Origin: Marinomonas spartinae
Lineage (GTDB): Bacteria > Pseudomonadota > Gammaproteobacteria > Pseudomonadales > Marinomonadaceae
Assembly (NCBI RefSeq): GCF_016461715.1
Contig: NZ_JAEMUI010000026.1
Location: 1-64,000, forward strand
Reading direction: 5' to 3'
Length of the DNA stretch: 64,000 bases
Of this stretch, positions 48,003 through 57,524 are shown piece by piece. Both the position numbers and the translations under genes were made by a program. The notes below the pieces were generated by a model. That model worked only from the letters and a program-made list of their open reading frames with translations. It ran no database searches and was not told the DNA's origin. Each line of letters opens with the position of its first letter. Within the stretch, counting starts at the first letter, position 1.

Positions 48003-48031
48003 TTGATATGGGTGTAAACAATGTTTACGAT
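48003..48031 (+). promoter_or_regulatory. Candidate sigma70 promoter of the kinase/regulator operon
   Basis: -35 TTGATA (48003-48008) and -10 TACGAT (48026-48031), 17 bases apart. The spacer contains the first GTAAAC palindrome, so binding there would compete with RNA polymerase. The start would fall near 48038, leaving a short leader with GAGG before the kinase ATG. Confidence 0.45.
48014..48028. promoter_or_regulatory. Enhancer-like palindrome 1 (GTAAAC-N3-GTTTAC)
   Basis: A perfect 6-bp-arm palindrome, GTAAAC-AAT-GTTTAC, preceded by GGGT. It shares 16 of 19 positions or more with the palindrome 35 bases downstream. Its centre is about 71 bases from the -24 element of the sigma54 promoter, a usual distance for an upstream activating sequence. 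Confidence 0.7.
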
Positions 48032-48048
48032 TTTTGTTCTGTTTGGGT

Positions 48049-48063
48049 GTAAACGAGGTTTAC
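48049..48063. promoter_or_regulatory. Enhancer-like palindrome 2 (GTAAAC-N3-GTTTAC)
   Basis: Perfect palindrome GTAAAC-GAG-GTTTAC, also preceded by GGGT, ending one base before the kinase ATG. It also contains the GAGG that is the only ribosome-binding site for the kinase. It is 35 bases centre to centre from palindrome 1, so two regulator dimers could bind side by side. Confidence 0.7.
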
Positions 48064-48064
48064 A

Positions 48065-49993
48065 ATGACATTTTCTTTGATGCTCGAAATTGCCATGTTG
48101 TTATGCAGCGTATGCGGCCTCTTGGTCGGAGCATGGTTATTATGGCGGGCTCGAAAGCAACACGATCTGCAAGCCCTAGCCGGATTTGCCATTATGATGG
48201 CCATTTGGTGCTTTGGTCATGTGGCCATGTTGCAAGGCTATGACGTGCTGGGGGTGAGTATCATCCTAGCCAACCCCTTTATGCCGACTTTCTTTTTGCA
48301 CTTTGCTATTCGTTTTGTGAACTCAGGGCCAGCACAAACCCCTTGGTTAACGCGCTTGTCGCAGTCTATTCCGTGGTTTTATGTGGCGAGTGTTGTCGTG
48401 GTGCTATGGAGCTGGTGGATACAAGGCGGTGCGTCGACCAAAACCTTGCAAGTGGATTCATTCTTCATTTTTACCCGCAGTGGCATTGGAAACTTGGTGT
48501 ACACTGTGTTATTGGGGGTATTGGCCCATGGGGTCTTGTTATATGGCTGGTATCGACATAAAGGCAATAAGCGCCGCTCGATTTTAGCTATGTTTGGCGT
48601 TGGTGCCTGGGGGTTATTACTTGCGACCAGTTTTGTTTTCCCCTCGTTTGGTATTGGCTGGTTTCCTTACCCAATGCTCTTACTGCCGACTTATTTGCTC
48701 TTGCTAGTCTATGCAGTGGTGCGTTATCAAATTTTGGCCGTGAATGCCTTTGCTAATCGAGCCTTGCTTTGGGTCGCGATGATGTTGGTCATTTTATGCT
48801 TGATTGCCGTCATCAGTGTAGTGTCCGGACGCCTTGGATTACAGGCGTTAGCCAATGTACCTAGCTGGCAACTTTGGCTCTATTCGTTGGTGGTTGTGCT
48901 GCTTGCCACACTGCTTTATCAACCACTGAGTCAACTTATCTCCCGTTTGATTTACCCAGGTGCGGCGCTTAATGAAACCGTCTTAGAAACTTGGTCTACC
49001 CAGTTAAACAAAGCCCAAGGTTGGCATGAGTTGGTGAAAATTGGTGAACACTTACTCTCTATGCAAATAAGACATCGTGTATTAATTCGTTTAAACACTC
49101 CTTCTCTCCTTGAACTCAATGCACAGACGGAAGGGGAGCTCGCTTTGGCTGTCTCTCGAGGAGAGAACAGTTGGCACTATAGCCTTGTTGGATGGAGTGA
49201 TACCAGTCCAGGAATGCGCTTGAGCGCCGAGGTGTTTGGCTCTTTATTTTCGACCAGTTGTGGCTTATTGGAGCGCTCACTGGCTCTGGCCGAAGCCGAG
49301 CGAAAACGTTCAGACGAGAAGCATTTAGTGGAGCTTGGGGGCTTGTCGGCAGCCATGGCCCATGAGTTGCGTAATCCCCTCAATATTATTGCCATGGCGG
49401 CTTACGATACGCCTTCCGACATTCGTCAACATATCCAGACGCAGTTAAAACGTGCAGACCGTTTGGTCAGTGATATGTTGGTGTATTCAGGTGGACTGTC
49501 ACTGCAACCCGTTTCGATATCACTAGGAAATTTGATCCAAGATATGTTGGCGCAAACCGAGTTGGGAGGGATCCAATGGGATATGGAGATTGAAGAGAAC
49601 CTAGTGTTAGAAGCCGATCCCCAGCGGCTGCAACAAGTGTTCAACAATTTAATTGATAATGCGGTGTCTTTTTTGCGCAACCAACCGGATCCGCGCTTGC
49701 GGATTACCGCGAAAACGATGAACGCGCAGTTTGTACAGATACGAGTACATAATAATGGGCCTGGGATAGATACGTCGTTACAAACGTCTTTATTTCAGCC
49801 ATTTGTGACGAAACGAGCGGGGGGGAGTGGGCTGGGGCTCGCCATTGTTCGACGGATAATTGATGCGCATCATGGTGAGATTCAACACAGAAACGATCTC
49901 GGCTGGCCAGTGACATTTGAACTCAGCCTTCCCTGTTCCCAATCTAATAAACAATCACTATCAACAACGGATGGAATCTATGGCAACCAATAA
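48065..49993 (+). CDS. Multi-TM sensor histidine kinase, partner of the sigma54 activator
   Basis: 642 residues. The N-terminal half (about 1-310) is a polytopic membrane sensor with about seven to nine helices in two clusters and no large periplasmic domain, so it probably senses a membrane or redox signal. A GAF-like stretch (about 330-410) follows, then HisKA with H433 in AMAHELRNPLN and HATPase (NNLIDNAV, NNGPGI, GGSGLGLAI). The start ATG lies directly after the second palindrome, with GAGG as ribosome-binding site. It overlaps the response-regulator gene by 14 bases. The layout recalls PrsK-type kinases. Confidence 0.88.
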   Translation: MTFSLMLEIAMLLCSVCGLLVGAWLLWRARKQHDLQALAGFAIMMAIWCFGHVAMLQGYDVLGVSIILANPFMPTFFLHFAIRFVNSGPAQTPWLTRLSQSIPWFYVASVVVVLWSWWIQGGASTKTLQVDSFFIFTRSGIGNLVYTVLLGVLAHGVLLYGWYRHKGNKRRSILAMFGVGAWGLLLATSFVFPSFGIGWFPYPMLLLPTYLLLLVYAVVRYQILAVNAFANRALLWVAMMLVILCLIAVISVVSGRLGLQALANVPSWQLWLYSLVVVLLATLLYQPLSQLISRLIYPGAALNETVLETWSTQLNKAQGWHELVKIGEHLLSMQIRHRVLIRLNTPSLLELNAQTEGELALAVSRGENSWHYSLVGWSDTSPGMRLSAEVFGSLFSTSCGLLERSLALAEAERKRSDEKHLVELGGLSAAMAHELRNPLNIIAMAAYDTPSDIRQHIQTQLKRADRLVSDMLVYSGGLSLQPVSISLGNLIQDMLAQTELGGIQWDMEIEENLVLEADPQRLQQVFNNLIDNAVSFLRNQPDPRLRITAKTMNAQFVQIRVHNNGPGIDTSLQTSLFQPFVTKRAGGSGLGLAIVRRIIDAHHGEIQHRNDLGWPVTFELSLPCSQSNKQSLSTTDGIYGNQ

Positions 49994-51359
49994 AATACTT
50001 TTAGTGGATGATGAACCAGCTTTTCGTGAATTAGCGGGTCGTTGGTTGACTAGGCAAGATTATGAGGTTCAAGGTGCGGGGACGTTGGATGAAGCCCGTG
50101 TGGTGCTGGCCTCGTTTGATGCCGATTTAGTGCTGTTGGATCTTTCCATGCCGCCACACTTTGATCCGCAACTTACTTTGGAGTCCATGGCGGATTTTGA
50201 GGGTCGCCCAGTGATTATCATTACTGGCAATGCGGATCGCGAGCTGGCTTTGAAAGCGGTGTCCCTTGGTGCATGGGATTTTATCGCTAAGCCAATTGAT
50301 CCTGAGATGCTGGCGGTGGTGGTACGTCGAGCCATTACGAAAACCACATTGGAACGTGAAATTAGCCAGCTTAAACAGTCTACTCAGCAGCCGACGGGAG
50401 CGGCCAGTTATTTAGGCCTCTCCCCAAACGCGCAGAAAGTTCGGGCTTTGATTGAACGTATTGCACCGACCAATGTAAGAGTCTTGGTGACAGGGCCTTC
50501 TGGCACTGGGAAAGAAGTGATCTCCCGCGCGCTGCACGATGCTAGCCTGCGAGCCAATCATGCTTTTATCTCAGTGCATTGTGGGGCGATCCCGGCTGAA
50601 TTGTTAGAAAGTGAATTATTCGGCTATGTGAAAGGGGCTTTTACCGGTGCGGAGAAAGACAAGGTGGGATTATTAGCGCTGGCGGATAAGGGCACTTTGT
50701 TCTTAGATGAAATTGGTGAAATGCCGCTTCCTATGCAGGTGAAACTGTTACGAGTCTTGCAAGAAGGGACGTTCTTCCCCGTCGGTGGTCGTGAACAAAA
50801 ACACATCGATGTGCGAGTGATCTCGGCAACCAATGCGGATTTGGTTGAAAAAGTTCGTGATGGCTCCTTTCGAGAGGATTTGTATTATCGAATCAAGGGC
50901 GTGAATATCGAAACACAGGCATTGGCGGAACGGCTGGAAGATGTCCCCATCCTGTTGCAAGCTTTTTTACAACGCCTACAGTCCCAGCAGTCAAAAGCGT
51001 TACAACTTACAACCGAGGCGATGCAGTGGTTTCGTCGTCAACAATGGCCCGGCAACGTACGAGAGCTAAAAAACACATTAGACAGCGTGGTATCCATCTG
51101 TCCACAAGGCCGCATTACCTTAGAGGATATTCAACTGCTTTATCCTGATGCGTCTGCACAGCAAAGCATGGAGCAATTAGCGATCGCCAATAATTTATTG
51201 CCGGACGACAAAACGTTAGAAGAGCAGGTTCGTGAACTGGAAATTCGTTTAATACGTCAAGCACTAGACGCGAGTGATGACAATCGCAGTCAAGCTGCTC
51301 GTCAGCTAGGATTATCACGGCAAGGGTTGCTAAAAAAAATTGAACGCTATGGCTTGTAG
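49980..51359 (+). CDS. NtrC-family sigma54-activating response regulator
   Basis: 459 residues from the ATG at 49980; an ATG three codons earlier is also possible. Receiver domain with D54 (VLLDLSMPP), linker, AAA+ domain with Walker A GPSGTGKEV, the sigma54-contacting loop GAFTGA, Walker B TLFLDEIGE and R-finger region, and a C-terminal Fis-type helix-turn-helix (RSQAARQLGLSRQGLLKKIERY). It should bind palindromic DNA as dimers and activate a -24/-12 promoter. The only such promoter recognised in the window faces cydAB, 28 bp from which two perfect palindromes begin upstream. Confidence 0.92.
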   Translation: MATNKILLVDDEPAFRELAGRWLTRQDYEVQGAGTLDEARVVLASFDADLVLLDLSMPPHFDPQLTLESMADFEGRPVIIITGNADRELALKAVSLGAWDFIAKPIDPEMLAVVVRRAITKTTLEREISQLKQSTQQPTGAASYLGLSPNAQKVRALIERIAPTNVRVLVTGPSGTGKEVISRALHDASLRANHAFISVHCGAIPAELLESELFGYVKGAFTGAEKDKVGLLALADKGTLFLDEIGEMPLPMQVKLLRVLQEGTFFPVGGREQKHIDVRVISATNADLVEKVRDGSFREDLYYRIKGVNIETQALAERLEDVPILLQAFLQRLQSQQSKALQLTTEAMQWFRRQQWPGNVRELKNTLDSVVSICPQGRITLEDIQLLYPDASAQQSMEQLAIANNLLPDDKTLEEQVRELEIRLIRQALDASDDNRSQAARQLGLSRQGLLKKIERYGL

Positions 51360-51369
51360 TGTATTTATA

Positions 51370-52272
51370 TCACTGTGTTTGTTGTGTTAGTAGATCACTT
51401 AAATAGGTTAAAAAGTAGCGCACAATGATAGAGTGTTTGCGGCGTGACATTACTTGCACCTGTAAGCTCCTCTGCATTAGTGAGGGAGCATGTATGGGGC
51501 GAATAACAAGGTTATCGTGTTTGGCTCGACGAGCCACTGTGAGTTCACCACATAAGGCAATGGCGTCGCTACTTTCTGCGACAAAGGTATAAATTGTTCC
51601 TACTGTGCTACTGGTAAGTGCAGGTGCCATTTGGATGCCTTCAACGTGACAGGCTATATCCAGTAAGTAGCTTAAAGTTGTGCCGGGCTCTGAAGATGCC
51701 AAAGGATATTCGGTTAAATCTTTGATGTTAAGAAAGGCTTTTTCAGCCAAAGGATGATTGTTCGATAATAATGCCACCACGGGGGAAGGGCATTGTAATG
51801 TGACTTCTACCCCCTGCTCAGGTTGTAAACTGAAGGTTAGGGCGGCATCCACTTTCCCCTCTTTGACCAGTTGCGTGGCTTTACTGGAACCGACGACTTG
51901 GATCGAAAAACGAGCGCTTGGGTAGGCATGGCGAAACTGGGCAACCGCATGGGGTAAAAAGTCCCATGCCATGCCTTCAGGGCATGCCAGCGCAATGGAC
52001 TGCTGTTGAATATTATTAATACCTTTCATTTCTGCCAAGACGTTTTTAAATTCCAAGGCATTACGCAGCGAGTAAGTATATAGAATGTCACCTGCTGTGG
52101 TGAGTGACATACCTCTGGCTTTGCGTTCAAAAAGTGGCAGTTGTAGCTTTTCTTCTAACTGGGTTATTTGGCGACTAATGGCCGAAACGGCCACATGCAG
52201 TTCTTCTGATGCGGCCGACAGAGAGCCCGCTTTAGCGACGGCATGAAAGTACTTGAGTGATATATCGTGCAT
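51370..52272 (-). CDS. LysR-family transcriptional regulator
   Basis: 300 residues. N-terminal helix-turn-helix (YFHAVAKAGSLSAASEELHVAVSAISRQITQLEEKL) and a two-lobed substrate-binding domain (about 90-295). Divergent from an M20 peptidase gene with a 107-base gap, the usual layout of a LysR activator and its target. No clear T-N11-A site could be singled out in the A+T-rich gap. Confidence 0.9.
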   Translation of the reverse strand: MHDISLKYFHAVAKAGSLSAASEELHVAVSAISRQITQLEEKLQLPLFERKARGMSLTTAGDILYTYSLRNALEFKNVLAEMKGINNIQQQSIALACPEGMAWDFLPHAVAQFRHAYPSARFSIQVVGSSKATQLVKEGKVDAALTFSLQPEQGVEVTLQCPSPVVALLSNNHPLAEKAFLNIKDLTEYPLASSEPGTTLSYLLDIACHVEGIQMAPALTSSTVGTIYTFVAESSDAIALCGELTVARRAKHDNLVIRPIHAPSLMQRSLQVQVMSRRKHSIIVRYFLTYLSDLLTQQTQ

Positions 52273-52379
52273 CAGCTTTCTACTTTATCGAAGCCTCGGT
52301 TATATAATTAATAATTGTTGTAAAGCTTCTCCCATCTTAAGCTAAATGTCGTATTTAAAGCGATATTTTGGGAGAAAAA

Positions 52380-53780
52380 ATGAGTGATGTTTCCAGTCAA
52401 GGCCGACAATTGGCATTGCAACTCGCTGCACAGACGCTAGAAGAGGGGCTTTTTATCGACACGTTAACACGCCGTGTTCGTTTTCCTACTGAAAGCCAAA
52501 ACCCTGAGGCCAGTAGTCACTTGCATCGCTACCTTATTGAAGAGATTCAACCCACTTTAGAGACGCTGGGCTTTGACTGTGAGATTTACCCGAATCCTAT
52601 CGAATCTTGCCCGCCTTTATTGATTGCCAAGCGTATCGAAGACGATGCGTTACCAACACTATTAACTTACGGGCACGGAGACGTCACGAATGGGCAGGCG
52701 GAATTGTGGCAAGCAGGTACGCATCCGTGGACATTGTCGCAGATTGGTGAGCAAATCTTTGGTCGCGGCACGGCGGACAATAAAGGCCAGCATACCATTA
52801 ATCTTATGGCGCTAGCGTCTGTTCTTGAGGCGCGCCAAGGTAAACTGGGTTACAACATCAAAGTGCTGTTCGAAATGAGCGAAGAAATTGGCTCAAAAGG
52901 ATTGGAACATTTTTGTCGGGAGCACAAAGACGCGTTGCAAGCCGATGTGTTTTTGGCGTCTGATGGCCCCCGTCTTAATGCCTACACACCAACGATATTT
53001 TTAGGTTCCCGTGGTGTTTGTCAGTTTCGATTGCGTTGTGAAACGGGCAACGGTGATCGTCATTCTGGAAACTGGGGTGGTGTTATTACCAACCCTGCCA
53101 TACGTTTACAGCATGCGTTAGCCAGCTTAACAACCGCTGATGGTCGCCTCACCGCTACCTGTTTACGGGCGCCTTTGCCTGATGGTGTTGCCGCAGAGAT
53201 GATGCGCGAGTTAACCATTGGTGGTGGTGCGAATGATCCTGTTTTGAATGATCAATGGGGGGAGGCTCAATTAAGCGACGGCGAGCGTTTATTTGGTTGC
53301 AATACACTTGAAGTGATTGCTTTGGGGGCGGGTGATATTAATAAGCCTATTGGTGTTATTCCAAATGTCGCCGAAGCCGTGTGTCATTTACGTATTGTTC
53401 CCGGAACCGATTGGCAAAACTTGGTGGCTAATTTGACGGCTTTTCTTGAAGAGCAGGGCTTAGGGGATGTGAAAGTCCTTTATGAAGGAGGCTACAATGC
53501 AACACGGTTGGACCCAGCTCATCCTTGGGTCGGATTTGTGAAAACATCGATGGAGACATCGTTGGGGCAAACGGTCACGGTATTACCCAACTTGGGCGGC
53601 ACGATTCCGAATCACTGCTTTGCCGATGTATTAGCATTGCCGACGGTTTGGATGCCTCATTCTTATCCTTCCTGTAAGCAGCACGCGCCAGATGAACATC
53701 TTCTGGAGAGTATTGTAAAACAAGGGCTGTTATCAGCCGCTGGGGTGTTTTGGGATCTTGGTGAGCACTGGCCTAATTAG
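52380..53780 (+). CDS. M20-family metallopeptidase/deacylase
   Basis: 466 residues from the ATG at 52380 (GGGAGA upstream). M20 (ArgE/DapE/carnosinase) fold: first metal ligand in YGHGDVT, bridging aspartate in GRGTADNKGQH, general base and ligand glutamates in EMSEEIGS, later ligand D in LASDGPR, and H in the C-terminal part. It hydrolyses an amide bond of a dipeptide or N-acyl amino acid; the longer size fits the M20 dipeptidase-like group. A divergent LysR gene and a convergent MHS transporter gene suggest an uptake-plus-hydrolysis function. Confidence 0.88.
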   Translation: MSDVSSQGRQLALQLAAQTLEEGLFIDTLTRRVRFPTESQNPEASSHLHRYLIEEIQPTLETLGFDCEIYPNPIESCPPLLIAKRIEDDALPTLLTYGHGDVTNGQAELWQAGTHPWTLSQIGEQIFGRGTADNKGQHTINLMALASVLEARQGKLGYNIKVLFEMSEEIGSKGLEHFCREHKDALQADVFLASDGPRLNAYTPTIFLGSRGVCQFRLRCETGNGDRHSGNWGGVITNPAIRLQHALASLTTADGRLTATCLRAPLPDGVAAEMMRELTIGGGANDPVLNDQWGEAQLSDGERLFGCNTLEVIALGAGDINKPIGVIPNVAEAVCHLRIVPGTDWQNLVANLTAFLEEQGLGDVKVLYEGGYNATRLDPAHPWVGFVKTSMETSLGQTVTVLPNLGGTIPNHCFADVLALPTVWMPHSYPSCKQHAPDEHLLESIVKQGLLSAAGVFWDLGEHWPN

Positions 53781-53809
53781 AGATAACAAATATCAATATC
53801 TGCACCATC

Positions 53810-53848
53810 ATAAAATAGGCGACCTCACTATGACGTCGCCTATTTTAT
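53810..53848. terminator. Bidirectional terminator between M20 peptidase and MHS transporter genes
   Basis: ATAAAATAGGCGAC / GTCGCCTATTTTAT, a perfect 14-bp stem with an 11-base loop. A/T-rich stem ends supply a U-tract in both directions. It sits between convergent stop codons. Confidence 0.85.
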
Positions 53849-53865
53849 GGCGCCTTATGATGGGC

Positions 53866-55161
53866 TTAGCGTATTGTAAAGTACTTACGGATTGCCATAA
53901 GCGACATCAAGCTAATAAAACTGGTGAAGAGCAAGTAATAACTGGGGGCTAGCTCATCTCCAGTTGCGCTGATCGTCCAGACCAATAGAAAGGGCGTAAA
54001 GCTGCCAAATATCGTGGTGCTGATGTTATAGCTAAGCGACATACCCGTCGCGCGAACGCGAGTAGGGAAAAGCTCTGACATCAAGGCAGGCAAGCCGCCA
54101 AAATACAGGGACTTTAAAATACTCAACCAGAATAAAACACTTGCGAGCATAATCAATGTTGGGTGATGGGACAGTAAGAAAAACACAGGACAAACACTAA
54201 CAAAAAAGAGTAAGCCTGCGACCATCATTAAGCGAGTGCGGCCAATACGGTCTGATAAAATCCCCACAAAAGGGGTGAGTACCATAAGTACGGTATAACT
54301 GATTAGCGTGCCACCATAGCCAATAGAATTGCTTAGACCAAGGTATTTTGTCGCATAAGTCGGCATGAAAATGATGGAGTAAGTCACGGATGTAGACAGA
54401 ACCATGGCACCAATGTTGAGTAATATGCCAAGCTTGTTGGAGGCAAACAGTTCAACGAGAGGGATTTTCTCTTCTTTGCTTTGTGAAAACTCTCCAGCTT
54501 CTTCAATATGTCGGCGAATATACAAGCCAATTGGACCGATTAAAAGGCCAAAAATAAAAGGAACACGCCACCCCCAGCTTTCAAGTTGATCTGTGGTCAG
54601 TGTGGTGGTTAATAGCAACCCAAATCCTGCACCTAACAATCCACTCAACCCTTGGCTCGCAAACATAAAGCTCGAAATAAAGCCTTTGCGTTCAGGATAA
54701 TGTTCTACCAACATCGCCGTTGCACTACCAAACTCACCCCCAGCGGAAAAACCTTGTAGTAAACGAGCGACTAATATACCGATTGGTGCAAGCAGGCCAA
54801 TGGTTTGATACGTCGGCATTACCGCGATCAAAAATGTGCCTGCCATCATCAGCCAAATGGTGAGTAACATCGCGGATTTACGACCAACTTTATCGGCATA
54901 GTTACCAATGACAACGGCACCAAGAGGGCGAATTAAATACGACATGGCAAAGGCAAACAAGGCCAACATCAATGATAGGGTGGCATTGTCTGTGGGGAAG
55001 AAGAGCTTAGAAATGGTACGTGCAAAAAAAGCATAAGCGATAAGATCAAACCATTCCAACGCATTACCAATGGAAGAGGCAACAACCAACTTGACGAGTT
55101 TCTTATCTGAGATTGTTCTATTCGAGAGGGGGGTATCAACGTCCACATGCGTATTCATCAT
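53866..55161 (-). CDS. MHS-family MFS transporter (metabolite:H+ symporter)
   Basis: 431 residues, 12 membrane segments. MHS hallmarks: GNALEWFDLIAYAFFA at helix 1, RPLGAVVIGNYADKVGRK in loop 2-3, LLQGFSAGGEFGSA in helix 4, and SDRIGRTRLM in loop 8-9. Relatives carry citrate, alpha-ketoglutarate, proline/betaine or shikimate with protons. It is convergent with the M20 gene, suggesting uptake of its substrate. CGGAG lies eight bases before the ATG at 55161; a second ATG follows directly. Confidence 0.92.
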   Translation of the reverse strand: MMNTHVDVDTPLSNRTISDKKLVKLVVASSIGNALEWFDLIAYAFFARTISKLFFPTDNATLSLMLALFAFAMSYLIRPLGAVVIGNYADKVGRKSAMLLTIWLMMAGTFLIAVMPTYQTIGLLAPIGILVARLLQGFSAGGEFGSATAMLVEHYPERKGFISSFMFASQGLSGLLGAGFGLLLTTTLTTDQLESWGWRVPFIFGLLIGPIGLYIRRHIEEAGEFSQSKEEKIPLVELFASNKLGILLNIGAMVLSTSVTYSIIFMPTYATKYLGLSNSIGYGGTLISYTVLMVLTPFVGILSDRIGRTRLMMVAGLLFFVSVCPVFFLLSHHPTLIMLASVLFWLSILKSLYFGGLPALMSELFPTRVRATGMSLSYNISTTIFGSFTPFLLVWTISATGDELAPSYYLLFTSFISLMSLMAIRKYFTIR

Positions 55162-55595
55162 GGATATGGCTCCGCAGTATTTTTATAATTAATTTAGCTA
55201 AGTCTTGATAGTAGGGAGTCATCAAGGTTTACACAATTATTCATTTATTAAGATATCTTTGCTTTTTTTAGAAATGAGCTGTGGCTATATTTGGGGCGTT
55301 TTATTGCAGAGAGTGTTGCTAAAGTCTTCGAGTATGAAGGTGGTCACTATTTGTTCCGTTCCACGTCAATAGTTTGCCTGTTTAAGGTGGTGGCAACGTT
55401 TATTTTATAGGACACTGGATTTTATCTTAATTTCTTTAAGTTAGGTGACGAATGAACATTTCTTTGCTATTACCATATAGGTCTGAGTAATGGTTTGTAT
55501 CACATCGTTAAAACAAGTCTCTCTGATGATGTTTCATCAATGGGTGATCACTTGGTTCAATAGGTTTAAGGGATATAGGTATTTAAGGATAGTGT
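55162..55595. other. Intergenic region between MHS transporter and chemoreceptor genes
   Basis: 434 bases with no convincing gene; a short frame at 55490-55717 overlaps the chemoreceptor start and has no family pattern. It holds the promoters of the two divergent genes; no palindrome or clear promoter pair stands out. Confidence 0.4.
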
Positions 55596-57524
55596 ATGAG
55601 TTGGCAAGTTCTTTCTATTCGAAGTCGAATGTTTATCGCGTTATCTGTATTGTTGGTTGCCATCGGGGCTCTGTTATTAGGGCTTTGGGCCAGTTCCACA
55701 ATGGAGTCAGATCTTAAGCAACTAAAAGAAGAGTTGCTGCCCAATCGACTGCACAGTCTCTCTTCTCGTATAAGTGAACAAATTTCTCCATTGATTAATG
55801 CCTCTAAGTTAATGACGAATGACCGTTTTATTGCCGACTGGGTAAAAAAAGGAGCAGACGAATCAAGATTACCTTTAGTAGCGGAAGAGCTGAATAGTAT
55901 TAAACAGTTATCCGGCAGTGACTCGACATTTTATGTGGTCAATATGAAAAGTGGCTTGGAATTCTTAGGTTACGATCAAAAATTTTTCCGCACGCCTCTA
56001 GCTGATTACCCTTACAAAGAATTCTATCCTAACTTCTTAGCAAAAAATAAAGACTACGAACTGAATCTGCAGTATGCCGATCAAAAACTGTACATCAACT
56101 ATCGCAGTCGTGAAATGGATCCCACAACGGGCAAACCCCTTGTCGTGGCAGGATTGGCGATTAAAGTCGATAAGCTGATTGATATGGTCAAACAACTGAC
56201 CATTGGGAAAAGCGGCCGAGCCATGCTAGTGACGGATCAAGGTGTTATTCAGGCTAAAGGCGAGTCTCCTGCAATCGACTTGATCAAACAAACTGATATT
56301 GCCTCCCTGTTACAGGATAAAAACCAAGTTCAAATAGTCGAGAAAAGCATTTCAGGAAAAGATTACTATCTGGGGGCGTTGTGGGTGCCGATGCTGGATC
56401 GTTTTATCGTTATTGAAGTGCCTTCTGAGCAAATATTATCCCCCATCTATCAACAACTTATCACGGCGCTGTTGTTGGTTATTGGGCTTATTGCCATTTC
56501 TTTAGTGGCATTATACTTCGTCGTCGGCTCTTTAACTAAGCCGATAGTACTGATAAGTAAAGAAATTCATGCGGTGTCGAAAAGCTTGAACCTTAGTCAT
56601 AAAGTGCTTACCAAGGACCAGGCAGAAGTCGGTGAGCTAGCCAACGCTGTTAATTCTTTACTTAACACTCTTAAGAGTTCGTTGACGACGGTAAACCATG
56701 CCGTCGAGACAACGGATGATTCGGTTGAGGGGTTAAATAAACAGGTGGACGAACTGTCCTTGGCGTCTGAAGAGGAGCAGAAGTCCGTTGAGCAAATCTA
56801 CACAGCGACGCAAAATATTACGGAACAAAGTGCCGGGGTATCGGAATTGGCGGCCAAAGCGGGCGAGCTATCCCATCAGGGGAATGAAGAACTAAAACAA
56901 GCCAATAGCGAAGTAGAGCACAGCCTTGAATATTTACAGACACTCAAAACGGATATGACTGAAAGCAAGAGCAGCCTGAATGAGTTGAATGTGCATATCG
57001 AGAAAATTTTATCCGTTTTGGATGTTATTACCTCGATCTCCGAGCAGACAAACTTGTTAGCGTTGAATGCCGCTATAGAAGCAGCGCGTGCTGGTGAGCA
57101 TGGCCGTGGCTTTGCCGTTGTTTCCGACGAAGTGCGTTTGTTGTCTCAGCGTACCAGTCAGTCCACCACAGAAATTCAAGAGATTATTACACAATTACGC
57201 AGTGCCTCTTCCCTTGTGACGAATCAGATTGATACCGCCTGCGAGCGCAGCGAGGAAACCCTTTTGAGCCAACAAAAAGTCTATGAAAAGGTATCGTCAT
57301 TGGATCACTGTTTGCAGCAGTTGTTTGATATGAACGAGCAAGTGCTCGAACGAGCGGACAATCAAAGTGTGGCGGTGCAAGATATTAATAATCACTTGTC
57401 TATGCTGTCGGAGCAGAGCCAGCATACGACAGCGTTATTCAACCAGAGCCGAATTGCAACGGAAGCTATTGGGAATGAAATGACACAATTAAAAGCCAAA
57501 GTGAGCTTGTTTAAAGGCATTTAA
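55596..57524 (+). CDS. Methyl-accepting chemotaxis protein
   Basis: 642 residues. TM1 (about 12-32), a long periplasmic ligand domain of dCache-like size (about 33-285), TM2 (about 288-312), HAMP (about 313-365), and a cytoplasmic helical hairpin with the conserved tip [20 protein letters not shown]...[12 protein letters not shown]. It relays binding of an unknown small molecule to CheA/CheW. AAGGA precedes the ATG. The last bases overlap the end of xseA on the other strand by four. Confidence 0.93.
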   Translation: MSWQVLSIRSRMFIALSVLLVAIGALLLGLWASSTMESDLKQLKEELLPNRLHSLSSRISEQISPLINASKLMTNDRFIADWVKKGADESRLPLVAEELNSIKQLSGSDSTFYVVNMKSGLEFLGYDQKFFRTPLADYPYKEFYPNFLAKNKDYELNLQYADQKLYINYRSREMDPTTGKPLVVAGLAIKVDKLIDMVKQLTIGKSGRAMLVTDQGVIQAKGESPAIDLIKQTDIASLLQDKNQVQIVEKSISGKDYYLGALWVPMLDRFIVIEVPSEQILSPIYQQLITALLLVIGLIAISLVALYFVVGSLTKPIVLISKEIHAVSKSLNLSHKVLTKDQAEVGELANAVNSLLNTLKSSLTTVNHAVETTDDSVEGLNKQVDELSLASEEEQKSVEQIYTATQNITEQSAGVSELAAKAGELSHQGNEELKQANSEVEHSLEYLQTLKTDMTESKSSLNELNVHIEKILSVLDVITSISEQTNLLALNAAIEAARAGEHGRGFAVVSDEVRLLSQRTSQSTTEIQEIITQLRSASSLVTNQIDTACERSEETLLSQQKVYEKVSSLDHCLQQLFDMNEQVLERADNQSVAVQDINNHLSMLSEQSQHTTALFNQSRIATEAIGNEMTQLKAKVSLFKGI

